A stretch of DNA of 64,000 nt from Lentzea cavernae (lineage in GTDB: Bacteria > Actinomycetota > Actinomycetes > Mycobacteriales > Pseudonocardiaceae), in contig NZ_BNAR01000016.1 in the NCBI RefSeq assembly GCF_014653695.1, positions 103,931 through 167,930 of the forward strand, read 5' to 3'. A model generated the notes under the pieces. That model was not told the DNA's origin. It did not search any database and saw only the letters and a program-made list of their open reading frames with translations. Below are positions 53,461 through 61,664 of the stretch, one piece after another (the stretch's first letter is position 1; each line of letters begins with the position of its first letter). The position numbers and the translations under genes were made by a program.

Positions 53461-53952
53461 TCAGCCGATCAGCTGCCGCGGCTCCAGACGCAGGACGCTC
53501 CGGCGCGGGCGCGACGACGGCCGGGTCGAGGTGATGATCGCGGCGAGCACGGCGCTCGCCGGGGAGAGCCACCTCGACGCGGGATCCGGGGTCACGAACC
53601 ACCTGCGGTCCTGCCCGAGACGGTCGAGCAACGGCAGTTCGACGACACCGGGACAGGTCAGGTACGAGACGCCGAGCGGCATCTGGAACTGGCCGAGCAC
53701 AACGCCGTCCGCCTCCGCCAGGAACACGGCGCGGACCTCGCGCGCACTCGTCACCACCAGCACGGGCGCGCTGATCTCGTGGTGCAGGAGCAGTTCGTGC
53801 ACGTGGATCATCCGGTCACCGGGGACGTCGAACGCGACCACGCCGGTTCCGAGGTGGAGGTGGACGGCGTTGCCCGCTTTCCTGGTGTTCCAGGCCATCT
53901 TCTCCCGGTACCACCGCGTGCTGGTGCGTGCCGCGATCGCGCTGTGGGTCAT
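53461..53952 (-). CDS. Hypothetical protein
   Basis: A 163-residue soluble protein with predicted strands (AVHLHLGTGVVAFDVPG, VLVVTSAREVRAVFLAE) and a hydrophobic C-terminal helix (ASAVLAAIITS) followed by an Arg-rich tail. I do not recognise the family. GGGAGGAGG lies upstream; ATG 53952 was preferred over the GTG at 53955. It diverges from the methyltransferase-like gene at 54196 across 243 bases that contain no other gene. Confidence 0.6.
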   Translation of the reverse strand: MTHSAIAARTSTRWYREKMAWNTRKAGNAVHLHLGTGVVAFDVPGDRMIHVHELLLHHEISAPVLVVTSAREVRAVFLAEADGVVLGQFQMPLGVSYLTCPGVVELPLLDRLGQDRRWFVTPDPASRWLSPASAVLAAIITSTRPSSRPRRSVLRLEPRQLIG

Positions 53953-54195
53953 CACCGGCGCCTCCTCCCGATCCTCGCCCGACTCCGCACGTCGCGGTCC
54001 GTCACGACGCTAAGCCCGGCTCGACCCGTCAGCGACGAACTCGGGAGGTTCGGGAAGAGTTCGCTTCCTTTGGTGCAGCCGCGAAAAACCGTGCTGGTTG
54101 TTTCGTGTCGACGTCGTCGGACGAACGGGCAACCGGCTGGTAGAGGCGTCGGAGACCGACCTACGTTCGAGTCCTGGCAACCGGGGGAGGCGGCG

Positions 54196-55014
54196 TTGGC
54201 CGACGACATGAGCACATCGGAACTGGACCTGGCGTCCGGGACCTTCGCCTCGGCGGCGCGCGTGCACGACCACTTGCTCGGCGGGCACCACAACTTCGTG
54301 TTCGACCGCGAGTTCGCCGAGGCGCATTCCAGCGCCGTTCCATTGGTGCGCCACCTGTTGCGCCTCGAACGCGGCTTCCTCAACGACGCCGTGCTGATGA
54401 TGCTGCGGCGCGGCGTCCGCCAGTTCCTCGACCTGGGGGCGGGACTGCCGTCGTGGGGCGGAGTGCACGACGTCGCCTCCTACCTGGAGCGCGGAACCGT
54501 CGTCGTGCACGTCGACCACGACCTCGCGGCGTTCGAACACGGCAGCTTGCTGTTGCGCGACAGCGGTTCCGGCCACTACCTGCACGCGGACATCAGGGAC
54601 GTGGAGGGTGTGCTGGTCACCTGCGCGGACAACGGGTGGCTGCGGCTGGACCAGCCGGTCGGGGTGCTCGCGGTGGGGGTGCTCGACCTGCTCGGCACCG
54701 GCGACGAGGCCGAGCGGACGATGACCCGCTACGCCGCCGGAGTGGCTGCGGACAGCATGATCGCGGTCACCCACCGGGCGCCGGGTTTCGCCGGTCCCCA
54801 CCGGTCGGCGGCCTCGTCGTTGCTGACGGCGGGCAGGGGAGCGGTGCGCCACCGCGAGATCTCCGGTGTCCGGGCGATGTTCGGGGGCACGACCCTCGTC
54901 AAGCCGGGAGTCGTGTCCCTGCCGCACGTCTGGCCCGGTCTGCGGCCGCGCTTCGTGGAGCGGGGCGTCCCTCACAACGCGGTCCTGGCGGGCGTCTCCG
55001 TCAAGCGCCGCTGA
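54196..55014 (+). CDS. SAM-dependent methyltransferase-like protein
   Basis: A 272-residue protein of the actinobacterial S-adenosylmethionine methyltransferase family (Methyltransf_19, formerly DUF574). Typical features are ASAARVHDHLLGGHHNF near the N-terminus, the SAM-binding motif QFLDLGAGLPSWGGVHDVA (about 75-95), VVHVDHDLAAFEH and HADIRD. Substrates of the family are mostly unknown. I chose the TTG at 54196 because GGGGGAGG lies 5 bases upstream; the ATG at 54208 is too far from it. A 49-codon gene follows 30 bases later. Confidence 0.85.
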   Translation: MADDMSTSELDLASGTFASAARVHDHLLGGHHNFVFDREFAEAHSSAVPLVRHLLRLERGFLNDAVLMMLRRGVRQFLDLGAGLPSWGGVHDVASYLERGTVVVHVDHDLAAFEHGSLLLRDSGSGHYLHADIRDVEGVLVTCADNGWLRLDQPVGVLAVGVLDLLGTGDEAERTMTRYAAGVAADSMIAVTHRAPGFAGPHRSAASSLLTAGRGAVRHREISGVRAMFGGTTLVKPGVVSLPHVWPGLRPRFVERGVPHNAVLAGVSVKRR

Positions 55015-55044
55015 CCGTCCACAACGGAGTGTTCGGAGAATCCC

Positions 55045-55194
55045 ATGGTGGCGCAGGACGAGCACGAGGACACCGTCGCGACTCTCGTGAACCGCGTCGC
55101 CCAGGAGGCGGCGGAGTCCTCGGAAGACGTCGTGGCGGCCGCGCGAGCCCGGTTGGTGGCCCTGCGCGAGGAACACCGGCCTGAAGACGGATGA
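55045..55194 (+). CDS. Possible 49-residue charged peptide
   Basis: An in-frame ATG-TGA reading frame with high third-position GC and a GGAGA site upstream. The product is a charged helical peptide (VATLVNRVAQEAAESSEDVV; ARARLVALREEHRPE) without Cys or Trp. It follows the methyltransferase-like gene by 30 bases and may be co-transcribed. Too short to assign to a family. Confidence 0.45.
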   Translation: MVAQDEHEDTVATLVNRVAQEAAESSEDVVAAARARLVALREEHRPEDG

Positions 55195-55285
55195 GGGCTG
55201 TGCGCAGGGGCACGGATCCCGGCCGTCGGTCTCCCGATGCCGCGAAAGTGCCGGGTGGAGCCGCACCGACCGCTCCAATGGCACG

Positions 55286-55813
55286 ATGATCTGCTGGGAT
55301 CGCTGCGGCGACGAGGTTGTCGGCTACCTCGACGAGTTCGAGGTCGAGGTGCTGCGCGGCTACGGCGAGAGCCTGCTCAGGCTGCTGGACCACCGGGCAG
55401 GCTCGTACGAGTCGTGGTCCGGATCGGCGTCGATCCCCTCCGCCGCGACGGACGACCTGAGGATCCTCGCGATCCTGCGCTGCGAGATCGGCTCGTCGGA
55501 ACCGGACTGGGTGCTGGCGTGCCAGGAGGTCCGGTGCGTCACCGAGGCGGCCCGGCGCGTGCGGGAGAAGCTCGGCACGCTCCCGCACTCCGGAGGAATC
55601 GTGCGGCTGACGGCGGTCCAGGTGACGTCGTGGCTCAAAGCGCTCGGCTGGTACCTGGCGTCGATCGACGCGGTGACCGACGCGGCCGGCGTCGCCGTGG
55701 GGAAGGTCGCGGAACCCACCGTCACCTGGCTCACGGGCCTCGCCTCCGGCCTGCGCGAGCGGTCGGACACCGGAGTTCTTCCGGTGGAACGACTGCACGA
55801 CCGCCATCGCTGA
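55286..55813 (+). CDS. Hypothetical protein, paralog of 60889-61392
   Basis: A 175-residue helical protein beginning MICWDRCGDEVVGYLDEF. The body has regularly spaced helices (VLRGYGESLLRLLDHRAGSY, WLKALGWYLASIDAVTD). The product of 60889-61392 has the same start, the same EPDWVLA core, GG(I/V)VRLT and (D/A)AVTD stretches and similar length. The pair brackets the terpene operon. Both N-termini carry two Cys (C3, C7). The function is unknown; the fold vaguely resembles small actinobacterial DUF2017-like proteins. Confidence 0.7.
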   Translation: MICWDRCGDEVVGYLDEFEVEVLRGYGESLLRLLDHRAGSYESWSGSASIPSAATDDLRILAILRCEIGSSEPDWVLACQEVRCVTEAARRVREKLGTLPHSGGIVRLTAVQVTSWLKALGWYLASIDAVTDAAGVAVGKVAEPTVTWLTGLASGLRERSDTGVLPVERLHDRHR

Positions 55814-55895
55814 TCGGGTGACGCGGCACCGCCCGCGCCAGGACGGACGTGCTCCGGGGAAGAGAGCCCGGAAGAAAGCGCAGAGGTCGGGCGGC

Positions 55896-55907
55896 TGTAG
55901 GTCTACA
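55896..55907. promoter_or_regulatory. Candidate operator upstream of the terpene operon
   Basis: The inverted repeat TGTAG-GT-CTACA lies 127 bases before the P450 start. It overlaps a possible -35 (TCTACA, 55902-55907) with a weak TTATCT at 55924-55929, 16 bases on. A dimeric repressor or activator could bind here. Short site, so chance cannot be excluded. Confidence 0.3.
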
Positions 55908-56033
55908 TCCGCCGTCCGGGTGTTTATCTCGACGCAGAAGAGTTGCCGCGCCCCGTTGTGGCGCACGGGTTGTCCCGAACGTCTCCGGTTTTCGTCTGAA
56001 CGAGTTGTTCCTGTCCTGTGATCGGGTGATGTC

Positions 56034-57386
56034 ATGACGGTGGTGCACGAGAGCTCCGACTACCGGCTGGGTGAGGCGCCGGGCGGACTGCCCTTGATCG
56101 GCAACGCCCTGCAGATCTTCACCGATCCGCTGAACTTCCTGCCCTCCCTGCGTCATCAGGGAGATCTCGTCAAGGTCAGGCTCGGGCGGGAGGTCGCCTA
56201 CATGGCGGTCACGCACGACGTGGTGCAGGAGGTCCTGCAGAACCCGCGCACGTTCGACAAGGGCGGCGAGTTCATCGACAAGATGCGGGTGATCCTCGGC
56301 GACGGCATCGGCACCTGCAGCTCGACCGTCCACAAGCGACAGCGCTCCTTCGTGCAACCCGCCTTCCAGAAGGCGCGGATCGAGGGGTACACGGCGGTCA
56401 TGCGGTCCCACGTCGGCGATCTGGTCGAGTCGTGGGAGGACGGCGCACGGGTGAACGTGCTCGAGGAGATGAGCAGGCTCACCACGAGGGTCACCGCGCA
56501 GGCGATGTTCTCCGACGAACGGGTCAGCGGCGCGGCGATCGCGGAGGTGCGGCGCTCGTTCCCGATCGTCTGGCACGGCGTGTACCGGCGGATGTTCCTG
56601 CCGCTGCCGCTGATCCACGAGGTGCCGGTGAAGGCGAACCGCGACTTCCGCGCCGCCCTCGGGCGCCTGGACGACGTCATCGCCGACATGGTCGCCGCCT
56701 ACCGCGCGGACGACCGCGAACGCGACGACATCCTGTCCATCCTGTTGTCCGGCGAGGACCAGGACGGCGAGGGCCTCACCGACGAGCAGATCCGCGACGA
56801 GCTGATGACCGTGCTCGCCGCCGGTGTCGAGACGCCCGCGTCGGGGCTGGCGTGGACCTTCTGGTTGCTCAGCAGGCACCCGGAGGTCGAGGCCCGGCTG
56901 CACGAGGAGGTCGACGCGGTGCTGAACGGCCGCACGGCGTCCTATGAGGACTTCGCGAAACTGCCGTACACCAACAGGATCATCAACGAGGCGCTGCGGA
57001 TGTACCCACCGGTGTGGTTCATCACGCGCCGCGCCGCCGCGGACACGACGCTCGCCGGTCACCCCGTGCCGGAAGGGGCCAGCATCCTGTTCAGCCCGTA
57101 CGCGCTGCACCGCGATCCGGCGGTCTTCGAGGACCCGGACGAGTTCGTTCCGGAGCGGTGGGAACTCGAGCGGCTGAAGAAGCTGCCGCGCAACGCGGTG
57201 ATCTCGTTCAGCGGCGGCAGCCGCAAGTGCATCGGTGACGTCCTGGCCAACCACGAGATGACCATCGCCGTCGCGTCCATCGCGGCCAGGTGGCGCCTGA
57301 CCGCCGTGCCGGGCCACGAGATGAAGCCGTTCGTGAAGGCGGAGCTCACCCCCGGTGACCTGCCGCTGGTGCTCGAGCGCCGCTGA
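56034..57386 (+). CDS. Cytochrome P450 (terpene operon)
   Basis: A 450-residue P450. The haem-binding loop FSGGSRKCIGD has its Cys at about 399. The I-helix oxygen-activation motif AGVET lies near 262, and the K-helix ExxR is EALR (NEALRMYPP). The N-terminal Pro-rich hinge (APGGLPLIGNALQIF) and absence of a membrane anchor fit a soluble bacterial enzyme. It precedes the terpene synthase by 18 bases, so it probably oxidises the terpene scaffold made by the operon. Redox partners such as ferredoxin are not encoded nearby; the NDH-2-like flavoprotein in the operon is a possible but untested electron source. Confidence 0.93.
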   Translation: MTVVHESSDYRLGEAPGGLPLIGNALQIFTDPLNFLPSLRHQGDLVKVRLGREVAYMAVTHDVVQEVLQNPRTFDKGGEFIDKMRVILGDGIGTCSSTVHKRQRSFVQPAFQKARIEGYTAVMRSHVGDLVESWEDGARVNVLEEMSRLTTRVTAQAMFSDERVSGAAIAEVRRSFPIVWHGVYRRMFLPLPLIHEVPVKANRDFRAALGRLDDVIADMVAAYRADDRERDDILSILLSGEDQDGEGLTDEQIRDELMTVLAAGVETPASGLAWTFWLLSRHPEVEARLHEEVDAVLNGRTASYEDFAKLPYTNRIINEALRMYPPVWFITRRAAADTTLAGHPVPEGASILFSPYALHRDPAVFEDPDEFVPERWELERLKKLPRNAVISFSGGSRKCIGDVLANHEMTIAVASIAARWRLTAVPGHEMKPFVKAELTPGDLPLVLERR

Positions 57387-57404
57387 ACCGGAAGGAGTCG
57401 TGTC

Positions 57405-58445
57405 ATGACCCTGATGTCCTCTTACGGCACCGAGCTGCTGTTGTCACCGCCGCCGGGCCACCCGTTGCTGGACTTCCGGCCGGAGATCTCGCCGCTGGCC
57501 GACGTGATCGAGCGGAGCATTCTCGAGTGGGCCGACGAGTTCGATCTGCTGGATGACGAACGGGCACGCCGCAAGCTGGCCGGGACGCATCTCGGCGAGC
57601 TCGTCGCCCGTGCCTACCCGCGCATCGAGCCCGGCGGGGTCCGTGCGGTGGCGGGCTGGTTCACCTGGGCGTTCGTCATCGACGACTGCTACGACCACCC
57701 GGTCGGCGGGCACGCGGAAGCCCTCGAACGGCTGCTGCGCGTGCTGACGCCGGACGGTCGCGAGGCCCCGGACGTGCGGACGCGGCTCGACGCCGTGCTG
57801 GCGCGGGTGTGGGCGGAACTGGCCCGCGACCGCAGCCCGTTGTGGCGGATGCGGTTCACCCAGCACATGGCGCACTTCGTGGCGGCGTTCAAGTACGAGT
57901 CGCTCAACCGCGCTCAGCACCACACGCCGGACCTCCTCGGCTACACGCAGCTCCGGCGCGCGTCCGGCGGGATCACGCCGTCGCTCGACCTGTTGGAGGT
58001 GGCGAACGGCGAGGAAGTGCCCGCGCTGCTGCACGAGACCGAGCAGCTGCGCACCATGTTCGACCGCGCGTCCGACGTGGTGGTGTGGGTCAACGACATC
58101 GTCTCGCTGCCCAAGGAACTGGCGAACGGCGAGACCACCAACGGCGTCCTGGTGCTCGCGAAGGCGCGCGGGCTCGACCCCCGGGGTGCCGTGACCGCCG
58201 CCTACGACCTCGTCGCGAGGCAGGTCGGGGAATTCCTCGCGGCAGAACGGGATCTCGACCGCCTGACGCGGGGATGGCTCGGCCTGGAGCGGACGGAGCT
58301 CGACGCACTGGCGTCGTTCGTCGCCGGAATGAGGTCGTGGATGCGCGCCAACCTCGACTGGTCGAACGGCTGCGCCAGATACCTGGTGCCCGACGGCGTC
58401 CGCCTCACCACGGACACCGGCCTCGCCGCACCTCAACCGCTCTGA
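57405..58445 (+). CDS. Class I terpene synthase
   Basis: A 346-residue terpene cyclase. The Asp-rich motif DDCYD (residues 93-97) and the NSE triad NDIVSLPKE (230-238) that bind magnesium and diphosphate are intact, so the enzyme should be active. The usual alpha-domain length fits. GGAAGGAG precedes the ATG. With a GGPP-type polyprenyl synthase directly downstream, a diterpene product is more likely than a sesquiterpene, but the motifs cannot decide this. The operon order (P450, cyclase, prenyl synthase, flavoprotein) does not match a known product that I recognise. Confidence 0.92.
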   Translation: MTLMSSYGTELLLSPPPGHPLLDFRPEISPLADVIERSILEWADEFDLLDDERARRKLAGTHLGELVARAYPRIEPGGVRAVAGWFTWAFVIDDCYDHPVGGHAEALERLLRVLTPDGREAPDVRTRLDAVLARVWAELARDRSPLWRMRFTQHMAHFVAAFKYESLNRAQHHTPDLLGYTQLRRASGGITPSLDLLEVANGEEVPALLHETEQLRTMFDRASDVVVWVNDIVSLPKELANGETTNGVLVLAKARGLDPRGAVTAAYDLVARQVGEFLAAERDLDRLTRGWLGLERTELDALASFVAGMRSWMRANLDWSNGCARYLVPDGVRLTTDTGLAAPQPL

Positions 58446-58460
58446 CCCGCAGGAGTGCCG

Positions 58461-59483
58461 ATGACCGCCACGCTGACGACCGCGATCGACGTCGACGCGG
58501 TTCGTGCCCAGGTCGTGCTCGCGTTGCAGGACGACGTGGTCCGGCTGTGCCCCGGAGTCTCCGTCGTGGCCGGGTACCACGCCGGCTGGCTCACGGCGGA
58601 GGGAGAACCGGCGACGGGCGTTCTGGGCAAGGGTCTGCGTTCCCGCCTCGCCGTCCTGGCGGGAGCGGGCACGGGTGCCGGCGCGGAGATGTGCGTCGCC
58701 GCGGCCGTCGCGGTCGAGTTCGTGCACGACTTCAGCCTGTTGCAGGACGACGTGATGGACGGGGACACCGAACGCCGGTACCAGCCGGCGGCGTGGACGG
58801 TCTTCGGCGCGCCCGCCGCGTTGCTCGCCGGGGACTCGCTGCTCGCGGCGGCCGCGGAGGTGCTCCTGGAGGCGGACTCGCCGCACGCCGCCCGGGCGAC
58901 GCGCCGGTTGCTCCAGACGGTCCGCGCCCTGATCCTCGGGCAGACCCAGGACCTGGCGTTCGAACAGCGCCTGAAAGTCACACCGGACGAGTACCTGGCG
59001 ATGGCGAGCGGGAAGACGGCGGCCCTGATCAGCTGCGCGGCCTCGCTCGGTGCGGTGCTGGCCGGAGCGTCCGACGAGGTCGTGGCCCTGCTCGCGGAGT
59101 ACGGCACCCACCTCGGACTCGCGTTCCAGCTCACCGACGACCTGCTCGGCATCTGGGGCGACCCGCTGGTGACCGGCAAACCGGTGCTCGCCGACCTGCG
59201 CCGGCGCAAGAAGTCCGCGCCGGTGGTCGCCGCGCTGAACAGCGGCGGCCGGGACTCGCTCGAACTGGCGACCTACTTCATGTCGTCCCGGCCCCTGGGC
59301 CAGTCCGACGTGCGCCGGATGGCGTTGCTGGTCGAACAGTGCGGCGGCAGGCGCTGGGCCGTCGAACAGACCGCGTGGCACACGGCGGCGGCCCTTCGCT
59401 GCCTGTCGTCTCTCGGTCTTCCCCCGAGCGTGACGAACGAACTCACCGAGATCGCTCACTCCGTGCACGGCAGGAAGAACTGA
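58461..59483 (+). CDS. Polyprenyl diphosphate synthase (GGPP type)
   Basis: A 340-residue trans-prenyltransferase. The first Asp-rich motif is DDVMD (96-100) within VHDFSLLQDDVMDGD, and the second is DDLLGIWGD (from 226). The surrounding sequence resembles actinobacterial CrtE-type GGPP synthases, although chain length cannot be fixed from motifs alone. AGGAG lies 5 bases before the ATG at 58461. It probably supplies the diphosphate substrate to the terpene synthase encoded just upstream; no other isoprenoid precursor genes are in the window. Confidence 0.92.
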   Translation: MTATLTTAIDVDAVRAQVVLALQDDVVRLCPGVSVVAGYHAGWLTAEGEPATGVLGKGLRSRLAVLAGAGTGAGAEMCVAAAVAVEFVHDFSLLQDDVMDGDTERRYQPAAWTVFGAPAALLAGDSLLAAAAEVLLEADSPHAARATRRLLQTVRALILGQTQDLAFEQRLKVTPDEYLAMASGKTAALISCAASLGAVLAGASDEVVALLAEYGTHLGLAFQLTDDLLGIWGDPLVTGKPVLADLRRRKKSAPVVAALNSGGRDSLELATYFMSSRPLGQSDVRRMALLVEQCGGRRWAVEQTAWHTAAALRCLSSLGLPPSVTNELTEIAHSVHGRKN

Positions 59484-59526
59484 CGCCCTGCTCGCACCCC
59501 CGTTCTGAACTCGAAAGCAGGCACCG

Positions 59527-60756
59527 ATGAACACCCATGACGAATCCCGCGGCTCGCGTGCCGGGGAGCACGTCGTCCTGCTGGGCGTCGGCTACGTCTC
59601 GGTCTGGGCGTACCGCGCCCTGCGGCGCCGGGCGGGCCGCCACGTGCGCATCACCGTGGTCGCACCGGTCGACGCACACTCGTACCACGGCTGGACGGGC
59701 GAGGTCCTGTCCGGCGAGCTCCCACCGGAAGCACAGCTCAGCCCCATCACCGAAGCGCTGCCCGAGGCGGAACACGTGCGGGGCTGGGCGCGCCGCGTCG
59801 ACCGCGACCGCCGCACCGTCGAGGTGGAGTGCCTCGACGGCACGACGGTGACGATCGCCTACGACCACCTGGTGGTCGGCATCGGGTCCACCGAGGACGT
59901 CTCGTCGGTTCCTGGCCTGCAGGAGCACGGGTTCCGCCTGCGGCACCTCGGGCAGGCCGGTGCCCTCGCCGCCCACCTCGACAGGTGCGTGGCCGAGGCC
60001 GCGCGAACCTCGGACGAGACGCCCGCGTCGCTGACCGTCGTGGTGGCGGGCGGAGGACTGGCAGGCGTCGAGAGCTCCATCGCGATCTCCCAGCGGCTCG
60101 CCAAGGCCACCGGCGCGTCCACGGGCACGGCGGGAGGACCGAGGGTGGTGCTGGTGAGCTCCAGGGCGGATCTCGCCCGGGAACTCCGCGAAGGCGGCCG
60201 CGAACTGGTCCGGCAGGCGTTGCACCGCAACGGTGTCGAGGTCCTGACCGGCACCAGGGTCGTGGAGGTGGCGGCCGGCGGCGTGAAGCTCGACGACGGC
60301 CTGTGGATCCCCGCGAACACGACACTCGCGACGGTGGGCAACCGGGTGACGCCGCTGCCGGGCCTGGACGACCTGCCCGCGGACGACCGCGGCCGGTTGA
60401 TCGCGGACCGCACCCTCCAGGTGGCGCCGAACGTGTGGGCGGCGGGTGACGCGGCGGTCGTGCCGCTGAAGTCCGGTGCGCCCGCACCTGTGGACGCGGG
60501 CTGGGCCATCGGGGAAGGCGGCTGGGTCGGTGACAACATCGCCCGTGTGGTGCGCGGGAAGCAGCAGAAGCCGTTCGGGTTCAAGAGCATCGGCGTCGCC
60601 GCGGGCTTCGGGCAGAAGTCCGGGGTGCTGGAGGCGTGGGGAGTCGCGTACCGCGGCCGGATGGCCTGGTTCTCCCGCATGTTGTTCTTCTTGTACTACA
60701 TGCCTTCGCGGGAGCAGGCGAAGCGCGTGTACCGCACGTTGCGCGCGAAGTCCTAG
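59527..60756 (+). CDS. NDH-2-like FAD/NAD(P)H oxidoreductase
   Basis: A 409-residue flavoprotein with two nucleotide-binding folds. The FAD site is the N-terminal VVLLGVGYVSVWA (the usual GxGxxG is GVGYVS) and the NAD site is VVVAGGGLAGVESS. The late FAD-contact motif is NVWAAGDAA. The C-terminus holds a hydrophobic amphipathic stretch (AWFSRMLFFLYYM), like the membrane anchor of type II NADH dehydrogenases. It is fourth in the terpene operon and may act on the terpenoid directly or supply electrons; respiratory NDH-2 function is less likely from context. Confidence 0.85.
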   Translation: MNTHDESRGSRAGEHVVLLGVGYVSVWAYRALRRRAGRHVRITVVAPVDAHSYHGWTGEVLSGELPPEAQLSPITEALPEAEHVRGWARRVDRDRRTVEVECLDGTTVTIAYDHLVVGIGSTEDVSSVPGLQEHGFRLRHLGQAGALAAHLDRCVAEAARTSDETPASLTVVVAGGGLAGVESSIAISQRLAKATGASTGTAGGPRVVLVSSRADLARELREGGRELVRQALHRNGVEVLTGTRVVEVAAGGVKLDDGLWIPANTTLATVGNRVTPLPGLDDLPADDRGRLIADRTLQVAPNVWAAGDAAVVPLKSGAPAPVDAGWAIGEGGWVGDNIARVVRGKQQKPFGFKSIGVAAGFGQKSGVLEAWGVAYRGRMAWFSRMLFFLYYMPSREQAKRVYRTLRAKS

Positions 60757-60888
60757 GTGTACTGACCGGGAAGATCGCTCGGGCTGGTGCCGAGGCGCGG
60801 TTGTCATCGAGGGCAGTTCTCGCTCGCCGGAGGGTCGCGGGGGCGAACTTCACGGCCGTCTCGTCCTTGGTTCGGCTGTACTGCAGCA

Positions 60889-61392
60889 ATGATCTGCTGG
60901 GACCGCTGTGGCGACGAGATCGTCGGCTACTTCGACGATTCCGAGATCGAGGTGCTTCGCGCCTACGCCGAAAGTCTGATTCTGCTGCTGGACCGCCGCG
61001 CGGCCTCCTACCGGTCCCTGGGCCGGGTCCGCGTGCCCGGTGAGGCCACGACCGACCCGCGCGTGCTCGCCCTGTTGCGGGCCGAACTGGGACCTGGCGA
61101 ACCTGACTGGGTGCTCGCCTCTCAGGAGTCCTCCTGCCTGGCGCGGGTGGCCGGCCAGGTGCGCGATCATCTCGCGACGCTGCCGGAATCCGGCGGAGTC
61201 GTGCGGCTCACGTCGGAGCAGTCGTCGCCGTGGAGGCGGGTCCTCTCCTGGTACCTGGCCGTCATCGACGCGGTGACCGACGGGGAGGGTCGTGACGCCA
61301 GGCAGATCGTCGAACCGACCGTGGGGTGGCTCACCGAGATCGCGTCAGGGCTCGATTCGCTCGGGCACGGTCATGGAGGACGTCATCGTTGA
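60889..61392 (+). CDS. Hypothetical protein, paralog of 55286-55813
   Basis: A 167-residue protein beginning MICWDRCGDEIVGYFDDS, clearly homologous to the 55286 product over its whole length. The first 90 bases of the two genes are also very similar. Helical throughout, no membrane segment or catalytic motif. It lies 132 bases after the terpene operon, and the pair thus brackets that operon in direct orientation. Confidence 0.7.
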   Translation: MICWDRCGDEIVGYFDDSEIEVLRAYAESLILLLDRRAASYRSLGRVRVPGEATTDPRVLALLRAELGPGEPDWVLASQESSCLARVAGQVRDHLATLPESGGVVRLTSEQSSPWRRVLSWYLAVIDAVTDGEGRDARQIVEPTVGWLTEIASGLDSLGHGHGGRHR

Positions 61393-61490
61393 TCAGCTGC
61401 CGGCGTGGTCCGCAGCGCGCGATCTCCTGTCCCGTGCACTCGACGGGGTGACGCCGGCGGACCTGCCGTGACGGTGCCAGGAATCGGGAC

Positions 61491-61664
61491 GTGGACTGCG
61501 AACACGCCCGTGACCTGCTGCTGAAGCTCCCGGAACAGGCCGGGCCGCTCGTCGGAGTTTGTCCACCGATCGTTGTCAACCAGTGCAACTGCGGCACCGG
61601 ACAACGAATCCTGCGTACCTTCGGAAGTGGCGGCACTCCGGGGGGAAGCTCATGCCAATCGTGA
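61491..61664 (+). CDS. Possible 57-residue Cys-rich peptide
   Basis: A GTG-initiated frame (AGGA 8 bases upstream) encoding a peptide with five Cys, including GVCPPIVVNQCNCGTGQR. It overlaps the start of the ArsR-like gene by 13 bases. The first half has the third-position GC expected of a gene; the second half does not. It could be a small regulator or zinc-binding peptide, or chance sequence. Confidence 0.25.
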   Translation: MDCEHARDLLLKLPEQAGPLVGVCPPIVVNQCNCGTGQRILRTFGSGGTPGGSSCQS

